From Thermofilaceae archaeon (GTDB taxonomy: Archaea > Thermoproteota > Thermoprotei > Thermofilales > Thermofilaceae), in assembly GCA_038731975.1 (NCBI GenBank), contig JAVYQJ010000010.1, positions 1 through 52,461 of the forward strand: a DNA stretch of 52,461 nucleotides. Direction: 5' to 3'. Both the position numbers and the translations under genes were made by a program. Position 1 is the first letter of the stretch. Each line of letters opens with the position of its first letter. Below are positions 1-8,368 of the stretch, one piece after another. The notes under the pieces were generated by a model. The model was not told where the DNA came from. It was given only the letters and a program-made list of their open reading frames with translations, and made no database searches.

Positions 1-86
1 AGCGCAAGCGTGGCCGCGCCATCTATCAGCATGAGCACCAGCGAGGCTAGAACATGCCACCTCAACGGCTGGACGGGTGGAGGCAC
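1..86 (-). CDS. partial hypothetical membrane protein (N-terminus only)
   Basis: Only the first 28 codons are in the window. A GTG start at 86 follows a GGGGAG ribosome-binding site, and the reading frame gives a short proline-rich lead followed by a hydrophobic stretch (roughly residues 11-27, VLASLVLMLIDGAATLA) that looks like a signal or membrane segment. It starts 24 bases after the stop of the endonuclease III gene on the same strand, so the two are probably co-transcribed. The rest lies outside the window and no function can be given. An internal TTG at about 65 is an alternative start. Confidence 0.4.
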   Translation of the reverse strand, partial: MPPPVQPLRWHVLASLVLMLIDGAATLA

Positions 87-109
87 GTTCTCCCCATCGA
101 AGCGCTAGA

Positions 110-805
110 TTAACCTTTTCCCCTCAAGTCGGCGCTGGGGCAGATCTTGCTGAGCGGGCACACCGGGCATTGCGGGCTCCTGGCCTTGCACAGCTCCCTG
201 CCCAGCTTAATGAGCAGGAGATGGGCCTCCAACCTGTACTCCTCCCTGAAAACCCTGTGGAGCGATTCTCGAACGGCCTCGTAACTGGAGCCTGTAGCAA
301 TGCCGAGCCTTTTCGCAACCCTTCTAACGTGAGTGTCGACGGGGACTACGGGGAAGCCCGAGAAGGCTAGGAGAACGTCCACCGTCTTCTCGCCGATACC
401 CCTGATCCCCCCAAGTACCGTCCTCACCCTCTCCTCGCCCTCTTTGAGAAGCTTCCCCAGATCCCCACCGTAATCCCTCAGGACGAGCTCGGCTGCGGCC
501 ACTATGGCTTCAGCCTTCTGCTTCTGCAGACCCGCTACCCTTATCGCCTCCTCCACCCTTTTAACCCCAGCCGCTACAATCGATGCGGGGTCGACGCCTA
601 TCTCCCTCTCCAACCTTTCGAAGGCGAGGAAGGTGTTCCTCTCGTTCGTGTTCTGGGAGATTATCGTGGCGACGAGAACTCTAAACGGGTCTCCGCTCCT
701 ACCTGCCTTCAGCGCGGCGAACTCGCTTTCGTCGATCTGAAACCTCGCTCTGAGCAGTCTGAGGATCTCGTCGCCGAAGTCGTACTGCTCGGCACGCGCC
801 GCCAT
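110..805 (-). CDS. nth: endonuclease III, base-excision repair DNA glycosylase/AP lyase
   Basis: This enzyme removes oxidised pyrimidines from DNA and nicks the abasic site. The protein (about 231 residues, usual family length) has the helix-hairpin-helix GIRGIGEKT with the catalytic lysine, followed by the catalytic aspartate in PVDTHVRRV, and ends in the four-cysteine [4Fe-4S] loop C-x6-C-x2-C-x5-C (CKARSPQCPVCPLSKIC). I chose the ATG at 805 because an AT-rich box at 826-833 lies about 25 bases upstream, as expected for a leaderless archaeal transcript; a GTG at 817 is the longer alternative. It is divergent from the PHP gene at 930 and likely co-transcribed with the partial membrane-protein gene downstream. 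Family assignment is firm; the substrate range is inferred from the family. Confidence 0.95.
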   Translation of the reverse strand: MAARAEQYDFGDEILRLLRARFQIDESEFAALKAGRSGDPFRVLVATIISQNTNERNTFLAFERLEREIGVDPASIVAAGVKRVEEAIRVAGLQKQKAEAIVAAAELVLRDYGGDLGKLLKEGEERVRTVLGGIRGIGEKTVDVLLAFSGFPVVPVDTHVRRVAKRLGIATGSSYEAVRESLHRVFREEYRLEAHLLLIKLGRELCKARSPQCPVCPLSKICPSADLRGKG

Positions 806-825
806 CAGAAACCCCACCCATCACC

Positions 826-833
826 TTTATTAT
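826..833 (-). promoter_or_regulatory. TATA-like box of nth
   Basis: ATAATAAA read on the minus strand, centred about 25 bases before the ATG at 805. Spacing fits archaeal TBP/TFB promoters on a leaderless transcript. Confidence 0.5.
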
Positions 834-898
834 CGCTACCTGTCGATGCTTTACCTGCAAGCTGAGGGAAAGGAGCCGCATGGGAGACTGCCCGAGCG

Positions 899-908
899 CT
901 TTTTAAAT
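899..908 (+). promoter_or_regulatory. TATA-like box of the PHP-domain gene
   Basis: CTTTTTAAAT lies about 26 bases before the GTG at 930, placing the transcription start at or next to that codon. It decides the start in favour of 930 over the longer frame from 846, which would begin upstream of the promoter. Confidence 0.6.
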
Positions 909-929
909 GGATGCTGCCAACCCCGGGGC

Positions 930-1634
930 GTGATTCCGCGGCTGGACTTGCACGTCCACAGCCAGTTTTCACCCTGCGCTAACGATGTGAGCATCGAGCG
1001 TGACGTAGAGACGGCTTTGGCTAAGGGGGTTCGCGTCATCGCCATCACGGATCACGGCACAGTCCCCTTCCCGCCATGGTTTGAGAACTACCTTCGAGAG
1101 GTGGAGTGGGCGCAGAAGAAGGTGGAGGGAAGATTAACTCTTCTGAAGGGCATGGAGGTCGACATAGTGGAGGGCGGTAGGCTGGCTGTTAGCGCGAGCC
1201 TGCTCAAGCAGCTAGACGTCGTTGTCGCCTCGCTTCATTCTATACCGGAGGGTACTGACGCGGTGGGCTACTGGAGGAGGAGCGTCATCAGAGCTATCGA
1301 GAGCGGCTTCGCGACGGTGATCGGGCATCCCACAGATGTGGGTTGGCGCAAGTTGAAGCCCGATCTTGAGGACGCGCTTGAGGTGCTCGACGTTGCGCGC
1401 TCGCACGGGGTCGCTGTAGAGCTCAACTACCACCATCGAGATCCCGAACCCTGGTTCCTGCGCTTAGCGATCGAACGGAGCGTCCTACTCGTGCCGACAT
1501 CCGACGCGCACAGCTTGCACGAGATAGGCAACTTCTGGTGGCACGAGGAGAGGATTAGGTCTGCCGGGTACGATCCATCTCACGTAAAGTGGCTGGATGA
1601 GGGCAGCTTAGCGCGTGCGCAGGTGCGCGTATGA
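930..1634 (+). CDS. PHP-domain metal-dependent hydrolase
   Basis: Polymerase-and-histidinol-phosphatase (PHP) fold protein of about 234 residues. The metal-binding motifs appear in order: LDLHVHS near the N-terminus, ITDHG, KGMEVDI, ASLHS, IGHPTD, ELNYHH and TSDAH. This is the free-standing, YcdX-like type of PHP protein, which acts on phosphoester or related bonds; the actual substrate is unknown. The GTG at 930 is chosen because the box at 899-908 is about 26 bases upstream. The stop overlaps the start of the next gene (MFS transporter) by four bases, so the two form an operon, perhaps coupling uptake or export of a compound to its hydrolysis; that link is inference. Confidence 0.85.
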   Translation: MIPRLDLHVHSQFSPCANDVSIERDVETALAKGVRVIAITDHGTVPFPPWFENYLREVEWAQKKVEGRLTLLKGMEVDIVEGGRLAVSASLLKQLDVVVASLHSIPEGTDAVGYWRRSVIRAIESGFATVIGHPTDVGWRKLKPDLEDALEVLDVARSHGVAVELNYHHRDPEPWFLRLAIERSVLLVPTSDAHSLHEIGNFWWHEERIRSAGYDPSHVKWLDEGSLARAQVRV

Positions 1635-2851
1635 GGAACCCTGGTACGAGCGATAGTCACACTGAAGATCGGGGAAGGGAGGTTTACGCGAGTATCGCCG
1701 CGCTCTACCTTGCCTACTTCTTCTCCTTCTTCCACAGAACAGTTACCGGTATACTTTCAGACGAAATGAGAGAGATCGCTGAACGATCAGGGTGGGACCC
1801 GGCTCTCCTCAGCATCACCGTCTCCTCCGCCTACTTCTACACCTACGCTGCCATGCAGATCCCGGCCGGTATCCTAGCCGACGCGCTTGGGGCGAGGAGG
1901 TACGCCGCGCTCAGTACATCACTAATGGCCCTAGGTTCACTGCTATCCTCCATTGCTTCACCGCTGCCCTTAATCGTTGGCCGCCTCCTCGTCGGCCTTG
2001 GTGCAGCCGCGATCTGGATCTCGATGCAGAGGGTCATCGGAGTGAACGTGGGGAAGGCTCGCGGCGGCCTGCTTACGGGTCTGGGTCTGATGGTGGGCGG
2101 TTTGGGTAACATTGCAGCAACGCTGCCGGCTCGACTCTTGCTCGTGAGGTTCGGTCTAAGCGGCCTATTCCTTTCGACGGGGCTTGCCTCGCTCCTCGCG
2201 TCGATAGCGATCCTGCTCGCGGTGAATGATGAGGGGCTAGGGCTAGGTAGCGTGAAAGCTGGCCTTTCAGCCACGCTCAAGCAGTTGGGAAGCGTAGCGC
2301 GAACCCCCCATTCGCTCGCTCTAGCGGTAGCAGGCTTAGCCACGTACTCCGCTTACCTCGCTTTCATGTCGTACTGGGCGCCCTTGTACTTTGAGGAGTA
2401 CACCCCTGTTACAGGGGATGCGGTGGCCAGCCTACTGCTTCTCGCGTCAATCTCCTTCACGGCTGCCGTCCCGTTCGTCGGCTACGTCAGCGACGCAAGG
2501 GGTAGAAGGAAGCCGATCCTGGTGGCGAGCTGCATCCTACACGGCGCAGCTTGGGCGTCGGCTATTGTGCTGGCCAACGCTCCCCCGGAGCGCCTCGCCC
2601 CGTACATGGTTCTACTCGGCATAATCGCCGCCACCCACTCGATCATTTCACCCATGGCTAGGGAGCTATACAGGCCGGAGTTCTCGGGAACAACTCTCTC
2701 CTTCGTGAACGGCGTAACGTTCGCGGGGGTAGCCGTGTACCAGGCAGCAGGGTACGTTATCCGCGACCCTCTCCAAGCGTTGATGGTGTTCTCAATGATC
2801 GCCGCCGTTGCTACGGTGCTGACCCACTTCGTGTGGGAGACGATGGATTAG
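1631..2851 (+). CDS. major facilitator superfamily transporter
   Basis: A 406-residue integral membrane protein with about twelve hydrophobic segments. The loop between helices 2 and 3 reads GILADALGARR and the equivalent loop in the second half reads GYVSDARGRRK; both are the MFS motif A (G-x3-D-x2-G-x-R-R/K). It would move a small solute across the cytoplasmic membrane using an ion gradient. The substrate cannot be told from the sequence. The ATG overlaps the stop of the PHP gene (ATGA), indicating translational coupling. Its last 41 bases overlap the 3' end of the convergent ThiF-like gene. Confidence 0.9.
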   Translation: MRNPGTSDSHTEDRGREVYASIAALYLAYFFSFFHRTVTGILSDEMREIAERSGWDPALLSITVSSAYFYTYAAMQIPAGILADALGARRYAALSTSLMALGSLLSSIASPLPLIVGRLLVGLGAAAIWISMQRVIGVNVGKARGGLLTGLGLMVGGLGNIAATLPARLLLVRFGLSGLFLSTGLASLLASIAILLAVNDEGLGLGSVKAGLSATLKQLGSVARTPHSLALAVAGLATYSAYLAFMSYWAPLYFEEYTPVTGDAVASLLLLASISFTAAVPFVGYVSDARGRRKPILVASCILHGAAWASAIVLANAPPERLAPYMVLLGIIAATHSIISPMARELYRPEFSGTTLSFVNGVTFAGVAVYQAAGYVIRDPLQALMVFSMIAAVATVLTHFVWETMD

Positions 2852-3569
2852 CCTGCTGAGAGCAGACCGGGCAGTCCAACCTCTTCCTCAAGTTAAACGT
2901 CTCTACGGTCGCTTCGGCCAAGTCCAAGTAGAGTAGGCGACCTAGGAGGGGTTTTCCGAAGCCTGTCAACAGCTTCAACGCTTCGAAAGCCTCTGCCGCA
3001 CCTAGCACACCGGGGAGAGGCCCAATGACCGGAATAGCGGATTTCTCAGGGGGTGCTCGGGGGAAGATGCATCTCAGGCAGGGCCCTTCGCCGGGTTTCA
3101 CGACCGTCAACCACCCCGCAGCTCCCTCGACAGCCGCGTGGACGAGGGGTTTCGCAGCTCGAACGCACGCTTCGTTGAGCAGGAACCTGCTCGGCCAATT
3201 GTCCAGGCAGTCAACAACCACGTCAACACCGCTCACGAGCCTCACTGTTTGTTCCACCGAGCTGAGCTTCTCTGCGATGGGTTCCACCTCCACCTCAGGG
3301 TTCAGCATGCGCAGCTTCTCCGCGGCCGACTCCACCTTCAGCCTTCCCACATCCCGATCCCAGTGGAGCACCTGCCTGTTCAAGTCGCTCTTCTCCACCC
3401 GGTCGTGATCGACGAGCACGAGCTTACCCACTCCTGCGGCCGTGAGGTAGAGGGAGGCGGCTGAACCCAAACCACCAAGCCCGGCAACGAGCACTCTCGA
3501 CGACGCAAGCGCTTCCTGAGCCTCTCCGCCCCAAACCATTATCTGCCTCAGGTACCGGCTAGCCGGCAA
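2811..3569 (-). CDS. ThiF/MoeB/HesA-family E1-like adenylyltransferase
   Basis: E1-like enzymes adenylate the C-terminal glycine of small ubiquitin-fold sulfur carriers (ThiS, MoaD, SAMP/Urm1 type). The 252-residue protein starts with RYLRQI, then the nucleotide-binding VLVAGLGGLGSAAS, the arginine-finger segment SDLNRQVLH, the lysine in DVGRLKVESA, and VVVDCLDN with the Mg-binding aspartate. Two zinc-binding CxxC pairs (CLRC and CPVC) frame the C-terminal half. A TTG start at 3569 sits four bases after the stop of the GHL10-like gene, so the two are co-transcribed although no functional link is known. No carrier-protein gene is visible nearby. The 3' end overlaps the MFS gene by 41 bases. 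Confidence 0.85.
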   Translation of the reverse strand: MPASRYLRQIMVWGGEAQEALASSRVLVAGLGGLGSAASLYLTAAGVGKLVLVDHDRVEKSDLNRQVLHWDRDVGRLKVESAAEKLRMLNPEVEVEPIAEKLSSVEQTVRLVSGVDVVVDCLDNWPSRFLLNEACVRAAKPLVHAAVEGAAGWLTVVKPGEGPCLRCIFPRAPPEKSAIPVIGPLPGVLGAAEAFEALKLLTGFGKPLLGRLLYLDLAEATVETFNLRKRLDCPVCSQQANPSSPTRSGSAP

Positions 3570-3573
3570 CCTG

Positions 3574-4683
3574 TCACACCCGCTGCCCGCGCCTCCTCAT
3601 GGTCTCAAAGAGCTTTCCCATGTAGCCCCAAGCGCCAGAGGAGTCGAGCCCCCCGTCCCAGAAGACGATCAAGTCGTCGCCTCCTAGCCTCCTGACGATC
3701 AGCGCCTGCCGCACCCAATCGACAGCAGGATGCCCCCTGAGCTCCCACCCGATGATCATCACGGGCTTGGTCTTCGAGCCCCGAAGCTCCTCGAAAACTC
3801 CCTTGACCCAATGCTCGAGAGTGCGGTCGTCTGCAGTGTAGGCCATGAAGGTGAAGCAGTCGAACACCCCCCTTCTTCCCAGCTCTACCCAGTCGATGCC
3901 GTGAACCCTCCTGTTCCTCTCCCTGCTGACCTCCGTCGCCAGCGAGACTTCCAAGCCCGGCTTAACCGATTTTACCGCTTTCACGAGTTCGCAAGCCACT
4001 TCAGCGACAACCTCGCACTTGTACTCGATCCAGTAGCTGTAGTACCTACCGCCCTCCACGGCGTCGCTGGGCCACTCCAGATCCGTGATGCCGCGCTCCT
4101 CTAGGAAGCGCGTGAAGCGCCGGTGGTTCAGCTCATCGTAGCTGAACCACTCGCCGCAGTAACCGTAGCCGAAGTCGTCCTCGAAGTTAACCCCGTCCAC
4201 ACTGTACCGCGCCACTAAATCGATCAGCGCCCGCCTCCAGAAGTCGACGACTTCGGGGTGGGCAGGGTTCATCACGTAGAACCTCTCGCCGCCGGGGCTG
4301 CACGGCCTCTCGAGCGTACTCCTACCGTCAGGCCAGACTGCAGCCCAATCCCGATGCTTCTCCAGCAGGGACTTGTAGCCCATGAAGCCGAACCAGGCCC
4401 AAACCTTTAACCCCGCCTCGCGAGCCTTCTCGATGAGGTAGGCGAGGAGATCCTCCTCGCAGGCCTGTCCGCAGGGGAAGAACTCGGTCCTATACGAAGC
4501 TGTAACACCTTCAGGCCCCCGCCGCGGGTTTACAAACCAGATCAGCAGGTTGAAGCCCGAGCCGGCAGCCTTCTCGACGAGCGCATCCACGGCACGCTTC
4601 GTATCAACGGAGCTGTAGACCCCGCGAATACCGAACAGCTCATGCTCAGACGCTTCACGAAGCAGTTGAAGTAGCTCCCCCAT
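3574..4683 (-). CDS. glycosyl hydrolase-like 10 (GHL10/DUF187-type) TIM-barrel protein
   Basis: About 369 residues. The pattern GIRGVYSS near the N-terminus, LLIWFVNPRR, GLKVWAWFGF, YVMNPAHPEVVDFWRRAL followed by YSVDGVNFEDDFGY, and IIGWELRG near the end matches the GHL10 family of (beta/alpha)8 barrels, distant relatives of GH13/GH42-type enzymes. The acidic cluster EDD in VNFEDDFGY is the likely active site. No signal peptide is visible, so it should act in the cytoplasm. The ATG at 4683 follows GGGAGG at a good distance; the longer frame from 4764 adds a low-complexity stretch and is less likely. Substrate unknown; a sugar-processing role is inferred from family and from the carbohydrate-rich neighbourhood. 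Confidence 0.75.
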   Translation of the reverse strand: MGELLQLLREASEHELFGIRGVYSSVDTKRAVDALVEKAAGSGFNLLIWFVNPRRGPEGVTASYRTEFFPCGQACEEDLLAYLIEKAREAGLKVWAWFGFMGYKSLLEKHRDWAAVWPDGRSTLERPCSPGGERFYVMNPAHPEVVDFWRRALIDLVARYSVDGVNFEDDFGYGYCGEWFSYDELNHRRFTRFLEERGITDLEWPSDAVEGGRYYSYWIEYKCEVVAEVACELVKAVKSVKPGLEVSLATEVSRERNRRVHGIDWVELGRRGVFDCFTFMAYTADDRTLEHWVKGVFEELRGSKTKPVMIIGWELRGHPAVDWVRQALIVRRLGGDDLIVFWDGGLDSSGAWGYMGKLFETMRRRGQRV

Positions 4684-4796
4684 GCAGCCTCCCGATCGGG
4701 TGGAGGGGCGGCCATTAAGCCTTACGTGCTCAACGGGGTTTTTGAGCGCCACGCTGGTGACCACGCGCCTCGTCGAGGCGATCCCGCGTAGAGGCA

Positions 4797-4806
4797 GGTT
4801 AAAAGG
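4797..4806 (+). promoter_or_regulatory. TATA-like box of the BioD-like P-loop gene
   Basis: GGTTAAAAGG is centred about 26 bases before the GTG at 4828 and supports a leaderless start there. Confidence 0.55.
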
Positions 4807-4827
4807 CTTCGCGGCGGGCGGAGTCGC

Positions 4828-5694
4828 GTGGCGTTAATTGTCCTCGTTGCTGGGCTTCTCCCCTACGATTCGGGTAAAACCTGGTTCACCACAGGTGCCG
4901 CGCTCGCAGCTAGAGAGAGGGGGCTTAGGGTTAGCGTCTTTAAACCGGTAGCCGCTCACAACCTCTGGTACAGCCCGAGAACCGTGAAGAAGAGCCTTGA
5001 GCTGGGCATGCTGGTAGGCAACGATGTTCTGCTCTACTACGAGAAGGGTTTGGTTGGCGATTTAGGCGTCTCAAACCCCGTAGCCATAGCGACGGTACCA
5101 CCCGATCCCTCCAAGTACTCCTCGATCGATAGTTACATGGATGATTTTGGGGATGTTGGGAGGATAGCGGTGATCTCTAGAGTCTACGACTGTGGGAGGG
5201 GGCAGCATACCCATTATGTTCACGCGGAGAATCTCAGCAAAGCCGGTCGATGGGCCAGCCGCGTCATCGGGAGGATGCTCGCAACCTTTAAGGCTGAGCA
5301 GCGCAGCTTTGCGGACTTAGCCGGCTATCTCTACTCGAGCAGCGCGGTTGACAACCTCGACCTTTGCTTGAAGAAGCTTGAGAGAGGGAGTGAAGTGGTG
5401 TTCGTTGAGAGCTTCAGCGACGCCTTCACACCCTACGGTGCTCTGCTGCGGTCGGTGGGTTTAATCGTGCTTGTCGCGCCCGGAGCTGTCTACGTCTACA
5501 CGGACGTAGAAGGGCTGAGGGCTGCTGCAGAAGAAGCTGTAAGACGGATTGGGTTGGGGGGTTACAGCAGCAGGTACGTTTTACGTCTCGCTCGACCAGT
5601 ACTCTTCCTCGAAACCGGTCTCTCTCGGAAGCCGGCACCGAGGAGAACGCACAGGGAATTCGTAGAAAAGGTTTTAATGCCGAACCTTACATAA
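4828..5694 (+). CDS. BioD-like P-loop NTPase of unknown role
   Basis: A 288-residue protein that opens with a strand and Walker A motif, LVAGLLPYDSGKTWFTTGAA, then GLRVSVFKPVAAHN, where the lysine aligns with the substrate-binding region of dethiobiotin synthetase-like enzymes. Later come a strand VVFVESFSDAFTP (Walker B-like) and GLIVLVAPGAVYVY. The overall plan resembles the SIMIBI-class BioD/CobQ group, but no biotin genes are near and the middle third (VYDCGRGQHTHYVHAENLS) is not one I can assign. I see this as a predicted archaeal ATPase/GTPase of unknown substrate. The start is supported by a TATA-like box about 26 bases upstream. Single gene, divergent from the GHL10-like gene. Confidence 0.7.
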   Translation: MALIVLVAGLLPYDSGKTWFTTGAALAARERGLRVSVFKPVAAHNLWYSPRTVKKSLELGMLVGNDVLLYYEKGLVGDLGVSNPVAIATVPPDPSKYSSIDSYMDDFGDVGRIAVISRVYDCGRGQHTHYVHAENLSKAGRWASRVIGRMLATFKAEQRSFADLAGYLYSSSAVDNLDLCLKKLERGSEVVFVESFSDAFTPYGALLRSVGLIVLVAPGAVYVYTDVEGLRAAAEEAVRRIGLGGYSSRYVLRLARPVLFLETGLSRKPAPRRTHREFVEKVLMPNLT

Positions 5695-5762
5695 CTGATA
5701 GCTTAAGAGCGCCCCAGCGTTAACGATGAACAGCGCTGAACCGCAGATACCGGAGTAGCAAT

Positions 5763-5772
5763 CGTTTTTAAC
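5763..5772 (+). promoter_or_regulatory. TATA-like box of the GH4 gene
   Basis: GTTTTTAACC centred about 26 bases before the GTG at 5793; supports a leaderless transcript. Confidence 0.6.
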
Positions 5773-5792
5773 CCCGCGCCCCGCAACGGCGC

Positions 5793-7313
5793 GTGGAAAA
5801 GCTCAAGATTGCTTTCATTGGAGCTGGAAGCGCTGTTTGGTCCAGCACGATCGTTATCGACCTTCTGATCAACGAGGGGTTGAGGAGTAGGAAGCTGGAC
5901 ATCTGGTTAATGGACATAAGCGATGAGAGGCTCGACATAATCTACGGTTTCGCGAAGAGGTACGTTGAGGAAATGAAGTCGAACGCAGACGTGCACAGGA
6001 CAAAGGATAGGCGTGAAGCCATCAGGGACGCGGACTTCGTTATCAACTCGGCGATGGCCGGTGGCCACGGCTACTACGAGCGCATGCGCGAAGTATCGGA
6101 GGAGCACGGCTACTACCGTGGTATTAACAGCGTTGAGTGGAACATGGTGAGCGACTACCACACGATCTGGGGGTACTACCAGTTCAAACTGGCCATGGAG
6201 ATCGCGAGGGACATCGAGGAGCTAGCACCAGACGCCTGGTTCATCAATGTTGCGAACCCCGTCTTCGAGCTGACGACGCTTATAACGAGGGAGACAAAAG
6301 TTAAGCACATAGGGCTGTGTCACGGCCACCTAGGCTTCCTTAAGGCTGTGGAGGTTCTAGGTATCAGGTTGGCTGAGGACAAGCTCGGAGAAAGAGTGAA
6401 CGCGCTCTGTGCAGCTGGTGATCCAAGGGGTTACGCGGCCCTCATGAAGGTGGTTGACCCAAGCGAGCTCGAAGTCGAAATGTCCGGTTTCAACCACGTT
6501 ATCTGGCTGACCAAGTTCAAGTACGCGGGTGAGGACGCGTACCACTACATCGACGAGTGGATCGAAGAGAACGCTGAGGAGTACTGGAGCGTGTGGCGCG
6601 AACACGTAACCAACCCCTTCGACATAGACCTGTCGCCAGCAGCTGTGGACATGTACAGGACCTACGGTCTCTTCCCCGTCGGCGACACAGTGAGGGGCGG
6701 GACTTGGAAGTACCATTGGAACCTGAAGACGAAGCAGAGGTGGTACGGGCCGATCGGTGGGCCGGACTCTGAGATCGGATGGACGATGTACCTGACGGGA
6801 TTGAGGATGCGGCTTGAATCTTTCAAACGCGCGGTTGCAGATACTTCAACACCCTTGACCAGAAGGTTTCCACCGAGACCCAGCGGCGAGTCCCTGGTGG
6901 AGATCATCGAAGCGATCGTCAACGACAGGCCGAAGGAGTACTACACCCTCACGCCACCCTTCCCTGGAGCCCCCTCGATACCGGTGCCGATTCAGGTGAA
7001 CGTGCCCAACATGGGCGCTCTACCGGGGATACCCGACAACGTTGCGGTTGAAATGCCCGTGAAAATCGATGGTAAAGGGGTTCACAGAAGGCCGCTAACC
7101 CCGCTTTCCAGGAGGGTGATGAACTACGTGATGCTGCCCAGGCTGATGCGCGCCGAGTGGGCGATCGAAGCTTTCCTTGAGGGTGGTAGGGACCACCTCT
7201 TCAACTGGCTGATAGTCGACCCCAGGACCAAGAGCAGCAAGCAGGTTGAGGAAACGATCGACGCCCTGCTAAAGCTGCCCGGAAACGAGGAGATGGCCAA
7301 GCACTACAGCTAG
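5793..7313 (+). CDS. family 4 glycoside hydrolase (NAD- and metal-dependent)
   Basis: GH4 enzymes split glycosides by an oxidation-elimination route using NAD+ and a divalent metal. The 506-residue protein begins with a Rossmann nucleotide-binding segment IAFIGAGSAVW, continues with DADFVINSAMAGGH, and has the family landmarks NVANPVFELT and GLCHGHLGF (metal-binding Cys and His) and SGFNHVIWLTKF. The C-terminal part lacks secretion signals, so it is cytoplasmic. GH4 members act on alpha-glucosides, alpha-galactosides, alpha-glucuronides or phospho-glycosides; which one applies is unknown. The GTG start has a TATA-like box about 26 bases upstream. It is followed by a frameshifted amidohydrolase and a URO-D superfamily gene, each with its own AT-rich upstream box, which may form a sugar-catabolic group. 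Confidence 0.9.
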   Translation: MEKLKIAFIGAGSAVWSSTIVIDLLINEGLRSRKLDIWLMDISDERLDIIYGFAKRYVEEMKSNADVHRTKDRREAIRDADFVINSAMAGGHGYYERMREVSEEHGYYRGINSVEWNMVSDYHTIWGYYQFKLAMEIARDIEELAPDAWFINVANPVFELTTLITRETKVKHIGLCHGHLGFLKAVEVLGIRLAEDKLGERVNALCAAGDPRGYAALMKVVDPSELEVEMSGFNHVIWLTKFKYAGEDAYHYIDEWIEENAEEYWSVWREHVTNPFDIDLSPAAVDMYRTYGLFPVGDTVRGGTWKYHWNLKTKQRWYGPIGGPDSEIGWTMYLTGLRMRLESFKRAVADTSTPLTRRFPPRPSGESLVEIIEAIVNDRPKEYYTLTPPFPGAPSIPVPIQVNVPNMGALPGIPDNVAVEMPVKIDGKGVHRRPLTPLSRRVMNYVMLPRLMRAEWAIEAFLEGGRDHLFNWLIVDPRTKSSKQVEETIDALLKLPGNEEMAKHYS

Positions 7314-7447
7314 TTTGACCCTAGGGTTTCGGGTAAAACGTCCATAGGGTAGCATTTTTCTCGAGCCGTAAAATCGGCACCCCAGCTCAAGCTCTGATGC
7401 TGTCGCATTCACGTTAACCATTTTTGCCTACTGAGCACTAGACGAGC

Positions 7448-8280
7448 GTGAGGGTTCTCGATTGCCACGTGCATGCGACTGGGGGAGAGACTTCTGAGGA
7501 GCTGGTGAGGGAAATGGACCGTTACGGCATTGATGCGATCGTTCTCTTCTCCCCCTACCCTGGTGTACGCCGGGACGAGTACAGGGGGGCATTCGAGTAC
7601 AGCTCCAGTATGCAGCGGGCTTCGGCAGAGCACGTAGCGATGCTGCAGAGGGATCACCCCGATCGTATCATAGGCTTCCTCTGGCTTGAACCTAGGCTGG
7701 CTGAAGCACTCGAAATCCTCGAGTGGGCGATCTGCAGCTTAGAGCTCCGTGGAATCAAGATGATACCCTACCACTGGTACCCCTACGATGAGAAGCTGTT
7801 GAGGATCTACGAGAAGATAGAGGAGCTAAGGGTGCCGATAATCTTCCACTCCGGATCCTCTTTGGTTTTGAAGACTCGTCCCGCTACTGCAGGCCTGTCA
7901 ACTATGAGGTGCTCATCAACTTTCCGCGCCTGAAGTTCGCCCTAGCCCACGTGAGCTGGCCGTGGATCGATGAGTGCATAGCCCTCTGGGGCCGCTTCAG
8001 GTACTCGGCCGAGAGGGCTGGGAGGGATGTGCAAATGTTCATCGATGCGACACCAGGCACTCCGCAAGCCTACAGGAGAGAGGCTTTCGCCAAGTTGATG
8101 GCATACGGTGCCTACGCTCACGTGATGTTTGGCAGCGATAGTACAGCGCGGAGTCTGGCTTACTCGGCTTCGGTCAGAGAGAGGGATGTGAGGATGCTTA
8201 GAGAAGAACTGGGTATGCCCAACAGCGTTATAGAAGCTTACTTGTACTCTAACGCAGCCCGCTTCCTAGGGTTAAAGTAG
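7448..8280 (+). pseudogene. amidohydrolase-2 family metal-dependent hydrolase, interrupted by a frameshift
   Basis: The 5' part (7448 to about 7855) encodes LDCHVHATGG (metal-binding HxH), GIDAIVLFSPYPG, IIGFLWLEPR, LRGIKMIPYHWYP and PIIFHSG. The reading then continues in another frame from about 7857 with LFGFEDSSRYC, NFPRLKFALAHVSWPW (metal-binding His) and HVMFGSDS (catalytic Asp), ending at 8280. Joined, this is one amidohydrolase-2 protein of about 277 residues with all usual metal ligands. The join needs one extra base near 7854-7858 (GGATCC where GGAATCC would restore the frame). In the first frame the protein would stop at 7933. Either a real inactivating mutation or a sequence error; both halves keep good codon structure, so an error or very recent mutation is likely. 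GTG start, with an AT-rich stretch (CATTTTTG) about 25 bases upstream. Confidence 0.8.
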
Positions 8281-8368
8281 CCCGCCCGATGCAACGATGG
8301 AGGGTCCAGTGTTTAACCTCGAGTACTGAGAGAATTCCGATTAATCTTTTATACATGCAAGGTAGCTG

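Noticed and set aside
2811-3569. linking the E1-like protein to molybdopterin or thiamine synthesis
   Set aside because: No carrier protein or MoaE/ThiG-type gene is nearby, and ThiR/thiT lie 35 kb away; only the E1-like family can be supported.
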